This document shows positions 16,710 to 25,641 of a stretch of 64,000 nucleotides of DNA, piece after piece (positions within the stretch are counted from its first letter, which is position 1; every line of letters starts with the position of its first letter). The DNA is from Flagellimonas_A sp039592695. Its GTDB lineage: Bacteria; Bacteroidota; Bacteroidia; Flavobacteriales; Flavobacteriaceae. The translations under genes were made by a program, and so were the position numbers. The notes beneath the pieces are model-generated. The model was not told the origin of the DNA and searched no databases. It saw only the letters and a list, made by a program, of their open reading frames with translations. Where the stretch lies: NCBI RefSeq assembly GCF_039592695.1, contig NZ_JBBUTK010000003.1, forward strand, positions 248,001 through 312,000, given 5' to 3'.

Positions 16710-17696
16710 ATGAGAGGAGATGAATTACATCGTATTTTTTCGATTAAAAACGGCAAAGAATTTGAATCATTAGCACTTGAAACCTTTCAATATCAATATG
16801 AAAACGTTGCGGTATATCACGAATTTTGCAATTATCTTGGTAGGCATCCTTCGTCGGTTCATAGTGTTGACGACATTCCATTTCTGCCCATTTCCTTTTT
16901 TAGAACCCATGCTGTCATTTCAAAAAACATCCAGCCGCAAACTACTTTTCTAAGTAGCGGAACTACTGGTAGCAGGCCAAGTCAACATTTTGTGGCAGAC
17001 ATTGAATATTACGAGAAAAGTTTTCTCTCAGGATTCGATTTTTTTTATGGAAAGCCAAGCGACTACTGTATTCTGGCCCTATTGCCCTCTTATTTGGAGC
17101 GTAACGGCTCTTCATTGGTCTATATGGCAAATGAATTGATAAAGCAATCCGGTCATGTAGAAAGTGGATTCTATTTATATGATTTTGAAAAGTTGCATCA
17201 GAAGCTATCGCACTTAAGGGATAAAAAAACGAAGATATTTTTGATCGGGGTCTCGTTCGCTTTATTGGACTTTGTGGAAAAATACCCTATCTCTCTTTCG
17301 CACTGTACCGTGATGGAAACAGGCGGAATGAAAGGCCGCAAGAAGGAAATGACCCGGGAAGAACTGCACAGAAGATTAAAAGACGGTTTTGGTGCCGGCA
17401 GAATCCATTCAGAATACGGAATGACCGAGCTGCTGTCACAGGCCTACTCAAAAGGTGAAGGAAAGTTCTATACCCCCCCATGGATGAAAGTTTTTATTCG
17501 CGATACCGAAGACCCACTACAGCTACTTGAAAATGAAAAGACGGGCGGAATCAATGTTATTGATTTGGCCAATCGCTATTCTTGTTCATTCATAGCCACC
17601 CAAGACCTTGGCAAAAAGCATGCTGACGAGAGCTTTGAGGTTTTAGGGCGTTTTGACCATTCTGATGTCAGGGGCTGTAATTTGATGGTATTGTAA
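16710..17696 (+). CDS. LuxE-like acyl-activating ligase/acyltransferase
   Basis: The 328-residue protein shows the adenylate-forming (ANL) pattern of LuxE acyl-protein synthetases: phosphate-binding TFLSSGTTGSRPSQH near residues 74-88, METGGMKGRKKEMTREELH, and the late HSEYGMTELLSQAYSKG motif. It is about the length of LuxE (around 370) and lacks the full C-terminal lid of acyl-CoA ligases. LuxE activates fatty acids for the luciferase reductase; no lux genes are nearby, so the role here is probably activation of another acyl or aryl acid. Flanking genes give no pathway. Confidence 0.75.
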   Translation: MRGDELHRIFSIKNGKEFESLALETFQYQYENVAVYHEFCNYLGRHPSSVHSVDDIPFLPISFFRTHAVISKNIQPQTTFLSSGTTGSRPSQHFVADIEYYEKSFLSGFDFFYGKPSDYCILALLPSYLERNGSSLVYMANELIKQSGHVESGFYLYDFEKLHQKLSHLRDKKTKIFLIGVSFALLDFVEKYPISLSHCTVMETGGMKGRKKEMTREELHRRLKDGFGAGRIHSEYGMTELLSQAYSKGEGKFYTPPWMKVFIRDTEDPLQLLENEKTGGINVIDLANRYSCSFIATQDLGKKHADESFEVLGRFDHSDVRGCNLMVL

Positions 17697-17798
17697 ATTT
17701 CGCCATCCATAATCAAATCAGCACCATCTATAAAAACTTCAATAATCCTTTATCCTCATTTTTTATTTTTAAGAACAACCAATTGAAAATTTAGAAAA

Positions 17799-18344
17799 AT
17801 GAATCGTAAAACCTTTTTGAAAGCCAGTGCTTTTAGCGTTTCTGCACTGGCCACAGTACCAGTATTTGCGACTGTAAAAAAAGAAAGTGAATCTTCATCA
17901 AAATCATTGGATCCCAAAATCGTACGCGCAGCGGAAGGAAAAAGGGTAAATGTCATTGGCGACCAACAAACGTTCAAACTCACCGGAAAAGATACCGATG
18001 GACAGTTTACCTTGATCGAAGAGGTTAATCCGCCTGGCACCATGATTCCACTTCATGTACATACCCAAGAAGATGAAATTTTTAAAGTGCTCGAAGGAGA
18101 GTTGGAAGTAACCGTCGGCGATAAAACTACTGTTTTGAAAGCAGGCGACCTGGCATTTGCTCCTAAAAATGTGCCCCATTCTTGGAAGGTGGTCAGCGAC
18201 ACGGATTGCAAGACCATTTTGAGCGCCTTCCCTGCCGGTATTGAAATCATGTTTGAAGAATTGGGCGAACTACCCGCCGGAAAACCAGATTTTGCCAAGG
18301 TAGCCGAAATCTGCGGACGCTACGGAATCACTTTCATTCAATAA
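17799..18344 (+). CDS. Exported cupin-domain protein
   Basis: The 181-residue protein begins MNRKTFLKASAFSVSALATV, a signal peptide of Tat-like style but with a single arginine-lysine pair. The cupin motif 1 is PLHVHTQEDEIFKVLEGE with metal ligands HxH and E; motif 2 is GDLAFAPKNVPHSWK with the last histidine. The fold binds a metal and often a small organic acid or sugar, as an isomerase, dioxygenase or sensor. Its last 11 bases overlap the end of tyrS on the other strand. The function is not further assignable. Confidence 0.8.
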   Translation: MNRKTFLKASAFSVSALATVPVFATVKKESESSSKSLDPKIVRAAEGKRVNVIGDQQTFKLTGKDTDGQFTLIEEVNPPGTMIPLHVHTQEDEIFKVLEGELEVTVGDKTTVLKAGDLAFAPKNVPHSWKVVSDTDCKTILSAFPAGIEIMFEELGELPAGKPDFAKVAEICGRYGITFIQ

Positions 18345-19623
18345 CAAGTACAAAATATTTTTTCTTACCCCGTTGAAGCAGCACAAATGTATCATTGATG
18401 AGGTCGGTCGTGGTGATTTCATAATTTTCGGCGACCTTTTCTTTGTTCACCGAAATGGAGTTTTGTTTTAACTCTCTTCGGGCTTCCCCATTGGAGCTTA
18501 AGAATCCCGTTTTGGCAGAAAGTGCTCCAATCATGTCCAAGCCCGTTTCTATGTCCGAACGGGAAACAGCAGCTTGGGGCACACCCTCAAAAACATCCAA
18601 AAAAGTGGTCTCATCCAATTTTTTTAAATCCTCTGAAGTGGATTTTCCAAACAAAATCTCACTGGCCTTAAGCGCATTTTCATAATCTTCTCTCGAATGC
18701 ACCATCACAGTGATTTCTTCAGCCAATCGCTTTTGCAGTTCCCGAAGATGTGGGGCCGATTGATGTGTTTCGACCAAAGCCGCTATGTCATCTTTGCCCA
18801 AAAACGTAAATATCTTGATGTACTTTTCAGCATCTTCATCAGAGGTATTGAGCCAATATTGGTAAAACCGGTAGGGCGAGGTGCGCTTGGGGTCGAGCCA
18901 AACATTGCCACTTTCAGTCTTGCCAAACTTGGTGCCATCGGCCTTTGTGATCAACGGACAGGTCATGGCAAAGCCCTTTCCGCTACCGATACGTCGAATC
19001 AGCTCAGTGCCCGTGGTGATGTTTCCCCATTGATCGCTACCCCCCATTTGTAGGGTACAGCCATATTTTTGGTACAGGTACAAAAAGTCATATCCCTGCA
19101 CCAATTGATAGGTAAATTCGGTGAAAGACATTCCTTCCTTGGCATCGGCAGAAAGCCGTTTTTTGACCGAATCTTTCGCCATCATGTAGTTGACGGTGAT
19201 GTGCTTGCCGATATCACGGATGAAATCCAGAAACGAAAAATCCTTCATCCAATCGTAATTGTTCACCAGTACAGCAGCATTCTCGGTATTACTTTCAAAA
19301 TCAAGAAATTTTGACAACTGCTTTTTAAGGGCTTCCTGATTGTGGCGAAGCGTAGCCTCATCGAGCAAATTTCTTTCGGTGGATTTTCCCGAAGGATCCC
19401 CAATCATTCCTGTGGCCCCACCAACCAATGCAAAGGGCTTATGGCCCGCCAATTGAAAATGCCGTAGCATCATGACACCCACCAAATGACCGATGTGCAA
19501 TGAATCAGCTGTGGGGTCAATGCCCACATAGGCCGACCTCATTTCTTCAAGTAAATGTTCGCGTGTTCCGGGCATGGCATCGTGCAGCATGCCCCGCCAT
19601 TTCAATTCTTCTACAAAATCCAA
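18334..19623 (-). CDS. tyrS: Tyrosyl-tRNA synthetase
   Basis: The 429-residue class I synthetase has the HIGH motif at 43-46 (DSLHIGHLVGV), the tyrosine-binding region GGSDQWGNITTG, the KMSKS equivalent KFGKTESG, and a C-terminal S4-like RNA-binding domain (near 360-425). It charges tRNA-Tyr in the cytoplasm. Length and motifs match the bacterial TyrRS group that has KFGKT in place of KMSKS. It converges on the cupin gene and is transcribed away from the epimerase gene. Confidence 0.97.
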   Translation of the reverse strand: MDFVEELKWRGMLHDAMPGTREHLLEEMRSAYVGIDPTADSLHIGHLVGVMMLRHFQLAGHKPFALVGGATGMIGDPSGKSTERNLLDEATLRHNQEALKKQLSKFLDFESNTENAAVLVNNYDWMKDFSFLDFIRDIGKHITVNYMMAKDSVKKRLSADAKEGMSFTEFTYQLVQGYDFLYLYQKYGCTLQMGGSDQWGNITTGTELIRRIGSGKGFAMTCPLITKADGTKFGKTESGNVWLDPKRTSPYRFYQYWLNTSDEDAEKYIKIFTFLGKDDIAALVETHQSAPHLRELQKRLAEEITVMVHSREDYENALKASEILFGKSTSEDLKKLDETTFLDVFEGVPQAAVSRSDIETGLDMIGALSAKTGFLSSNGEARRELKQNSISVNKEKVAENYEITTTDLINDTFVLLQRGKKKYFVLVIE

Positions 19624-19698
19624 TCCGATACTTTATAATAAACCCTGCAAATATACACATGTCCCTTTTGTGAGGTGTAAAAATCAATGCCAAATAAG

Positions 19699-19706
19699 TA
19701 CTTTTG
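19699..19706 (+). promoter_or_regulatory. -7 element with start codon four bases downstream
   Basis: TACTTTTG fully matches TAnnTTTG and ends four bases before the ATG at 19711. If used, transcription would begin at or beside the start codon and give a leaderless mRNA. The same spacing is seen at 29966-29973 and 39764-39771. Confidence 0.5.
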
Positions 19707-19710
19707 AGCT

Positions 19711-20727
19711 ATGGTCTTGGTAACCGGCGGCACTGGTTTGATTGGTTCACATCTCTTATTGGAGCTTGTAAAGAACGGAGCCAATGTTCGCGCTGTGTAC
19801 CGCAATCAAGACTCCATCAAAAAGGTAGAGCGCATCTTCGCCTACTATGGGGTTTCCCCAAAAAAAGTTTATGAAAACATTCAATGGGTCAAAGCCAATA
19901 TCGTCGATGTGCCAAGGCTCGAAAAAGCCATGGACGGTATCGAATTGGTGTACCATTGTGCAGCTTTGATCTCATTTGACCCAAAAGACTACAAAAAACT
20001 GGTCAAAACCAATGTCGAGGGTACCAAAAATGTGGTCAATGTGAGCTGTGCCAAAGGGATAAAAAAACTGTGCTATGTCAGTTCAATCGCGGCATTGGGC
20101 ACCGCTTTAAAAGGCAAGGTTATTGACGAACAAAATGAATGGAGCGATAAAAATGCCTCTGTGTATGCCACCACCAAAAGAAATGCAGAATTGGAGGTTT
20201 GGCGGGGCATGCAAGAGGGTCTTGATGCCGTTATCGTGAACCCCGGAGTGGTTCTAGGCCCTGGCTTTTGGAAAAGTGGCAGTGGAACCTTCTTTTATCA
20301 TGCCGCAAAAGAGCGAGACAAAACGGTGCCTGGGGGTACCGGATTCATTTCAGTTTCTGATGTTATAGCCGTCATGATGAAGCTCATGGCTGCTGAAATT
20401 ACAAACGAGCGTTTTGTTTTGGTCGAAGAGAACACGACTTTTCTTGATATGATGCAACGAATCGCAAAAAACCTTGGGGTTAAGCCGCCCAAAAAAATAT
20501 ACAGTTTTTTTCAAATTGAAGCTTTTTGGAGGATGGATTGGGCGAGGGCCCATCTCTTTGAAAAGCGGAGGATTTTATCTAAAAACATGGCCAAGTCACT
20601 GTATCAGATGGATAGCTATAGTGCCAAAAAGGTAAAGGATGCCATTGGGGTTGATTTTGAGGGACTGGAGGAAACTATTCGTCTTTCTGCACGTCTTTTT
20701 CGGGAAGACTATCCACAGCTTTTTTGA
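19711..20727 (+). CDS. NAD-dependent epimerase/dehydratase-like protein (extended SDR)
   Basis: The 338-residue protein begins with the dinucleotide-binding VTGGTGLIGSHLLLEL, has the catalytic tyrosine/lysine pair in YATTKRNAE and serine in CYVSSIAALG, and the extended-SDR NPGVVLGPGFW stretch. These proteins reduce or epimerise nucleotide sugars, flavonoid-type ketones or sterol-like substrates. Isolated copies are common in flavobacteria, and the substrate is unknown. The gene end overlaps the DUF4296 gene by 53 bases on the opposite strand. Confidence 0.85.
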   Translation: MVLVTGGTGLIGSHLLLELVKNGANVRAVYRNQDSIKKVERIFAYYGVSPKKVYENIQWVKANIVDVPRLEKAMDGIELVYHCAALISFDPKDYKKLVKTNVEGTKNVVNVSCAKGIKKLCYVSSIAALGTALKGKVIDEQNEWSDKNASVYATTKRNAELEVWRGMQEGLDAVIVNPGVVLGPGFWKSGSGTFFYHAAKERDKTVPGGTGFISVSDVIAVMMKLMAAEITNERFVLVEENTTFLDMMQRIAKNLGVKPPKKIYSFFQIEAFWRMDWARAHLFEKRRILSKNMAKSLYQMDSYSAKKVKDAIGVDFEGLEETIRLSARLFREDYPQLF

Positions 20728-21133
20728 GCTGATTGGCTTTTTTGATGGAATCCGTGCGTGATTTGACTCCTTCTCTGGCACTATCGCTCTTTTTCTTTCT
20801 TTGTTCTTCCAAAAATTCTTTGTTCTTTTCCAATCGTGCCTGCACAGTCTCGTAAATATTCTCGTACTGCTGCGGAATTGAGGCATAATACACGTCACTG
20901 TTTGCAAACTGGGCACTATCAATATTGTGGATTTTGTAGACCAACTGCATCACTTGGTTGTCAAATTCTTGGGCAACCGATCTATTGGTTGATTTTATCG
21001 CCTGAAGTACGGCAACATCGTAGATGACATCGACCATCTTTTCTTTGGGCAACAAATCTTTTGGCTTTTCGATGACCTCTTCGGCACAACCCAAAACAAT
21101 GAACACCAATATGGAGTATAACAGCCTTCTCAT
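20675..21133 (-). CDS. DUF4296 lipoprotein
   Basis: The 152-residue protein has a lipoprotein signal MRRLLYSILVFIVLGC with cysteine at 16, then LLPKEKMVDVIYDVAVLQAI, the conserved part of DUF4296, a family found in Bacteroidota. The C-terminal third (about 100-152) is highly charged and predicted coiled coil (EKNKEFLEEQRKKKSD). It starts three bases after the dihydroorotase stop codon, so the two are co-transcribed. The function is unknown. Confidence 0.82.
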   Translation of the reverse strand: MRRLLYSILVFIVLGCAEEVIEKPKDLLPKEKMVDVIYDVAVLQAIKSTNRSVAQEFDNQVMQLVYKIHNIDSAQFANSDVYYASIPQQYENIYETVQARLEKNKEFLEEQRKKKSDSAREGVKSRTDSIKKANQLKKAVDSLPEKDVQKDE

Positions 21134-21136
21134 TCG

Positions 21137-22471
21137 CTAACGTTCAAAGGTAAGGCGTTTGGCGTTTCGTTCTTGTGAAAGTATACCATTGTCATAGGCC
21201 AAATGGCCGTTGACAAAGGTACGCATCACCTTCGAGTTGAAAGAAGCGCCCTCGAACGGTGACCAGCCACATTTGTATAGAATGTTTTCTTTTTTGACCG
21301 TCCAGGCAGCATCCGTAGTTACTTGAACTAGATCGGCAAAATAACCTTCACGGATAAATCCTCTTTTCTCGACATCAAAAAGCAGGGCAGGGTTGTGGCA
21401 CATTTTTTCAACAATTCTTTCAAGGCTTATCTTGCCCTGATGGTGTTTTTCAAGCATGGCAGGCAATGCATGTTGTACCAATGGGCCGCCAGAAGGGGCT
21501 TTGGTGTAGGGGTTTTGTTTTTCCTCCAGCGTATGCGGCGCATGATCCGTGGCGACGATATCGATTCGGTCATCCAACAATGCTTCCCAAAGTTGTGCTC
21601 GGTCACTTGCTGTTTTTACCGCGGGATTCCACTTGATCAATGTCCCTTTTTCCTCATAATCCACTTCAGAAAACCAAAGATGGTGTATACAGACCTCAGC
21701 GGTGATTTTCTTTTCTTTCAAAGGAATATCATTACGGAACAAATCGGTTTCCTTTCCCGTCGACAAATGAAAAACATGCAATCGGGCCCCTGTTTTTTTT
21801 GCCAATCGGATTGCTTTTGAAGAAGATAGATAGCACGCTTCTTCACTGCGTATTATTGCATGATATTTTACGGGAATGTCATCGCCATACCGCTCTTTGT
21901 AAGTTGCCAAGTTCTTTCTGATGGTATCTTCATCTTCACAATGGGCTGAGATGACCATTTCAGTATTTGAAAAAATCTTTTCAATGACCGCATCATCATC
22001 GACCAACATATTGCCCGTTGACGACCCCAAGAACAGTTTTATTCCCGAACAGGCATTCTTGTCCAATCGTTTGATTTCTTCCAAATTATCATTGGTGCCC
22101 CCGAACAAAAAAGAGTAATTGGCATAAGAAGTCTTGGCGGCAGTGGCAAATTTCTCTTCCAACCGCTCGATGGTCACCGTTTGGGGGTTGGTGTTGGGCT
22201 GTTCCATATACGATGTGATGCCACCTGCAACAGCTGCCCTGCTTTCACTGGCGATATCGCCTTTGTGGGTAAGGCCGGGCTGACGAAAATGTACTTGATC
22301 ATCAATGATGCCCGGCAGCAAAAAATCGCCTTTTAAATCAATGGTCTCGGCATGTTCATCTGAAATGTCAGCTACAATCTTTTCTATGGTATCGCCCTTG
22401 ATGAGCACATCGCTCTCAACAATGTGGCCCTCATTGACCAATTTCGCATTTTTTAGCAGTGTTTTCTTCAT
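21137..22471 (-). CDS. pyrC: Dihydroorotase
   Basis: The 444-residue amidohydrolase begins with the metal-binding DDQVHFRQPGLTHKGD (H61 and R63 in the class I DxHxR pattern, with the first aspartate position changed to DQVHFR), followed by SAHCEDE, HVFHLST and the catalytic ATDHAPHTLEEK. It closes or opens the dihydroorotate ring in pyrimidine synthesis in the cytoplasm. Class I enzymes are of this length. It overlaps the end of the upstream glycosyltransferase gene by four bases and is followed by the DUF4296 gene, a compact unit. Confidence 0.92.
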   Translation of the reverse strand: MKKTLLKNAKLVNEGHIVESDVLIKGDTIEKIVADISDEHAETIDLKGDFLLPGIIDDQVHFRQPGLTHKGDIASESRAAVAGGITSYMEQPNTNPQTVTIERLEEKFATAAKTSYANYSFLFGGTNDNLEEIKRLDKNACSGIKLFLGSSTGNMLVDDDAVIEKIFSNTEMVISAHCEDEDTIRKNLATYKERYGDDIPVKYHAIIRSEEACYLSSSKAIRLAKKTGARLHVFHLSTGKETDLFRNDIPLKEKKITAEVCIHHLWFSEVDYEEKGTLIKWNPAVKTASDRAQLWEALLDDRIDIVATDHAPHTLEEKQNPYTKAPSGGPLVQHALPAMLEKHHQGKISLERIVEKMCHNPALLFDVEKRGFIREGYFADLVQVTTDAAWTVKKENILYKCGWSPFEGASFNSKVMRTFVNGHLAYDNGILSQERNAKRLTFER

Positions 22472-23199
22472 CTAAAACTGTTTCTAGAAAATAAGCTTCT
22501 CAAGCGCATGCCGATGACCCCGTAAATAGCTTCCCAAATGATACTGGAGCTCATTTTTGATTTTCCGTTGATCCGATCGGTAAAAATGATGGACACTTCC
22601 TCAATCTTGAACTTCTTGAGATAGGCCCGGTACTTCATCTCAATCTGAAAGGCATATCCGACAAAGCGAACAGCATCCAAATCAATGGCCTCTAAAACTT
22701 TTCTGTGGTAGCAGACAAAACCAGCGGTCGGGTCATGAATGCGCATGCCCGTAATGATCTTGACGTAAAATGAAGCTCCGTAAGAGAGCAGAATGCGCGA
22801 CAATGGCCAATTGACCACGTTCACCCCCCTTTTATACCGTGAACCTATTGACATATCGGCCCCGTTCAAACAGGCACGGTGCAGGCGGAGCAGGTCGGCG
22901 GGGCGATGCGAAAAATCGGCATCCATTTCAAAAATATACTCGTAATCTCGTTTAAGCGCCCATTTGAATCCATGGATGTAGGCAGTGCCAAGTCCGGATT
23001 TCTCCATGCGCACTTCTAAAAACAGTTTGTCAGGGTATTGATTTTGAAGCTCTCGCACATTGGCAGCCGTGCCATCTGGTGAATTGTCATCGACGACCAA
23101 GATGTGAAAGTCTTTTTTTAGGTCAAAAACCGTATTGATTATCGCTTCGATATTCTCAATTTCGTTGTAAGTGGGTATGATGACTAAACCTACGGCCAT
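22468..23199 (-). CDS. Polyprenol monophosphomannose synthase-like GT2 glycosyltransferase
   Basis: The start at 23199 (MAVGLVIIPTYNEIENIEAI) is chosen because it begins the GT2 fold; a further upstream start would bury the -7 element. The 243-residue protein has the nucleotide-sugar motif VVDDNSPDGTAANV, the catalytic-site FEMDADFSHRP and SIGSRYKRG. It resembles DPM1, which makes polyprenyl-phosphate mannose. The divergent neighbour is a GT39-type membrane transferase that uses such donors, so the pair may decorate a surface lipid or protein. Confidence 0.88.
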   Translation of the reverse strand: MAVGLVIIPTYNEIENIEAIINTVFDLKKDFHILVVDDNSPDGTAANVRELQNQYPDKLFLEVRMEKSGLGTAYIHGFKWALKRDYEYIFEMDADFSHRPADLLRLHRACLNGADMSIGSRYKRGVNVVNWPLSRILLSYGASFYVKIITGMRIHDPTAGFVCYHRKVLEAIDLDAVRFVGYAFQIEMKYRAYLKKFKIEEVSIIFTDRINGKSKMSSSIIWEAIYGVIGMRLRSLFSRNSFR

Positions 23200-23217
23200 G
23201 GTAAACAATTGCAGCAG

Positions 23218-23225
23218 CAAAAATA
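23218..23225 (-). promoter_or_regulatory. -7 element of the DPM1-like gene
   Basis: The minus strand reads TATTTTTG, a full match to TAnnTTTG, 18 bases before the ATG at 23199. This supports the chosen start. Confidence 0.5.
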
Positions 23226-23290
23226 CAGCTTTAAACGGGTTTGAAAGTAGGGATGCATTTCCGCAAAGAAAAATCATACCTTCAAATTCG

Positions 23291-23298
23291 TAACTTTG
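23291..23298 (+). promoter_or_regulatory. -7 element of the GT39-type gene
   Basis: TAACTTTG fully matches TAnnTTTG and ends 17 bases before the ATG at 23316, making the alternative in-frame start at 23241 unlikely. Confidence 0.5.
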
Positions 23299-23315
23299 AC
23301 CACCAAAAGCAATTC

Positions 23316-24983
23316 ATGGCCCAAAGGTTTCCGAAACTTTTTCTGCTATTGTTGGGGGCATTGTTCATATTGAATCTTTTGCAGAGCCATTTCACCCAGC
23401 TCATTTACGACGAATCTTACTATTGGTATTATGCCCAAAATTTGGCTTGGGGCTATTTTGACCACCCCCCAATGGTGGCCCTGATGATAAAGATTTCGAG
23501 CAAACTTTTTGACGGCGAACTCGGGGTGCGCTTCATAAGCTGTTTGCTTAGTGTTGGCACTTATGTCTTGATATGGTCTATGGTCGGCAAGCCGAAGAAA
23601 AATACCGAGATTTGGTTGTTGGCCGCTTTGTTGTTTTCAATGCCCTTGTTCAACGCTTATGGATTTTTAACCCTGCCCGATACACCACTGCTCTTTTTCA
23701 CTGCTCTTTTTCTGTATTGTTACCGAAAGTTTTTGGGCGAGCCCACTGTAGTTTATTCCATTTTTTTGGGATTATCAATGGCGGGGCTCATGTACAGCAA
23801 ATACCATGCGGTCTTGGTCATTGTCTTTGTCATCGTTTCAAATTGGAAACTTGTATTGAACAAACACGCCTGGTTGGCCGTATTCGTATCGCTCGTATGT
23901 TACCTGCCCCATATTTTATGGCTCTACCACTATGATTTTGTGACCATCAAATACCACCTTTTTGAACGCCCCAATCACGCCTATGATTTTGCTGAGTTCA
24001 CCTTGGGGTATTTCTTGAACCTTATCATCATTTTTGGGTTGTTGTTCGTTTGGTTCTATTGGGCACTTTTCAAGAACCTGAAAAGCAAGGACCTTTTTGT
24101 GAAAGCCTTGGTCTATTTGAGTCTCGGCATTATAGTATTCTTCTTTGTGTCGAGTTTTGACAGACGTGTTCAGACCCAATGGGTTGTGGTTATCTGCGTG
24201 CCCATGGCCATTCTCACCCATCGCTTCATCACAGCGCAAAAAATCAATGTAAGATGGGTTTTTCGCCTGGCAATTGTGAGCTGTGCCATCTTGCTTTTTG
24301 CAAGAGTAGGGTTGGTCTATGAACCCTTGTTTCCTGTTCATTACGAAACGCATGGCAACAAAGAATGGACCAACGAACTGAGAGAAAAATCAAATGGTGT
24401 GCCAGTGGTTTTCGAGAATTCGTACCGACGGGCATCGATGTATGCCTTTTACACAGATGTTCCCACTTTTTCTTTGAACAACATCCATTTTAGGCTCAAC
24501 CAATATTCCATCGACAGCTCAGAGACCAAGGTTCAGCACAAAAACATTGTCTATGTGACCCAATATGCAAAAAAAGGCGATATCAACTACAGCCATCCCG
24601 ACGGCACGGTAGATTATGGTTTTTTCAGGAGGGATTTTGAGTCGTTCAGAAAACTGGAATGTATTCTACAGGAAAAGCCTATTGATTTAAACAAAACAGA
24701 GATTTCGGTCAAAATCTACAATCCGTATGACGAAGACATCGATTTTGACAAACTGAGACTGTTTATGGCCTACCTGAACGAGTACAAACAATTGTTGAAG
24801 AAATCCCAGCTTCCGATTTCAGAACATAGCATCCCCGAAACGTTGAAGTCAAAAGATACCCTAGAGGTTCTGTACAAATTGCCCCAACAAAACGTTGAAG
24901 ACGCGGCGTATGTTAAATTTGGGATATCAGAAAATGGGTTGCAGCCTGGCATCAACAGTCCATCCATCAAAATAAAATCATGA
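23316..24983 (+). CDS. GT39/ArnT-type membrane glycosyltransferase
   Basis: Starting at 23316 (MAQRFPKLFLLLLGALFILN), the 555-residue protein has about ten membrane helices in its first 360 residues and a soluble C-terminal part. The first periplasmic loop has the catalytic acidic motif DESYYWYYAQNLAWGYFDHP, as in ArnT and PMT enzymes, which transfer a sugar from polyprenyl phosphate to lipid A or proteins. It overlaps the following DUF4271 gene by four bases (ATGA). The substrate is not known; the divergent DPM1-like enzyme is a likely donor source. Confidence 0.87.
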   Translation: MAQRFPKLFLLLLGALFILNLLQSHFTQLIYDESYYWYYAQNLAWGYFDHPPMVALMIKISSKLFDGELGVRFISCLLSVGTYVLIWSMVGKPKKNTEIWLLAALLFSMPLFNAYGFLTLPDTPLLFFTALFLYCYRKFLGEPTVVYSIFLGLSMAGLMYSKYHAVLVIVFVIVSNWKLVLNKHAWLAVFVSLVCYLPHILWLYHYDFVTIKYHLFERPNHAYDFAEFTLGYFLNLIIIFGLLFVWFYWALFKNLKSKDLFVKALVYLSLGIIVFFFVSSFDRRVQTQWVVVICVPMAILTHRFITAQKINVRWVFRLAIVSCAILLFARVGLVYEPLFPVHYETHGNKEWTNELREKSNGVPVVFENSYRRASMYAFYTDVPTFSLNNIHFRLNQYSIDSSETKVQHKNIVYVTQYAKKGDINYSHPDGTVDYGFFRRDFESFRKLECILQEKPIDLNKTEISVKIYNPYDEDIDFDKLRLFMAYLNEYKQLLKKSQLPISEHSIPETLKSKDTLEVLYKLPQQNVEDAAYVKFGISENGLQPGINSPSIKIKS

Positions 24984-25636
24984 ACCCAGAATTGAGAACT
25001 ATCGAAACCCAAGATTGGATCACCATTGTGATTCTTTTGGGGCTTTTGGTGTTTGTGCTGGGCAAATATTTCTACCAAACGCGGTTCATCAATTTTATAG
25101 TGCTGCCATTCAACAACAAGTATATCTTTCTCTATGGCAAAAAGGGAAAGTGGGCCAGTTCGTTCAATATCTTTATGTCGGTTTTTCAGTTGCTGAACTA
25201 TGCCCTGTTTCTTTTTTTGGCACAACAACTTTTTTTCGATAATGTGCGGAATAACGGCCCCATGCTATTCTTGGTCATTCTGGGCGTTTTGGTCACATTT
25301 CATATACTAAAAATCACCATGCAATTGGCAAAAGCCTATATCTTCAATACCAAGAAACTTGTGTTCAACATCATGTTCAACAAGCTGTCGTATTTTAACC
25401 ACAGCAGCATCTTTGTCTTTATCTCGAACATTTTATTGGTATACGTATTCTACGGCTCAAAATCAGTGGTCTATATCACTATTTTGATGGTTTTGGCCAT
25501 TAATCTCATAGGATTTACAAATCTCTTGAAGAATCATCAAAAGTTGATTTTAGGTCATCTTTTCTATTTTATTTTGTACCTTTGCGCTCTCGAAATCGCA
25601 CCCTTGGTGATTTTAGGAAGCTATCTAAAAGACTGA
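24980..25636 (+). CDS. DUF4271 membrane protein
   Basis: The 218-residue protein has about six membrane helices and the LIVFNIMFNKLSYFNHSS-like central segment typical of DUF4271, a Bacteroidota family regularly found just upstream of uroporphyrinogen-III synthase. It starts inside the end of the GT39-type gene and ends five bases before hemD. The function is unknown. A perfect -7 element for hemD lies inside its 3' end. Confidence 0.78.
   Translation: MNPELRTIETQDWITIVILLGLLVFVLGKYFYQTRFINFIVLPFNNKYIFLYGKKGKWASSFNIFMSVFQLLNYALFLFLAQQLFFDNVRNNGPMLFLVILGVLVTFHILKITMQLAKAYIFNTKKLVFNIMFNKLSYFNHSSIFVFISNILLVYVFYGSKSVVYITILMVLAINLIGFTNLLKNHQKLILGHLFYFILYLCALEIAPLVILGSYLKD
25577..25584 (+). promoter_or_regulatory. 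Internal -7 element for hemD
   Basis: TACCTTTG lies inside the DUF4271 gene, 57 bases before the hemD start. It would let hemD be transcribed apart from the glycosyltransferase genes. Confidence 0.4.
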
Positions 25637-25641
25637 AGCTT

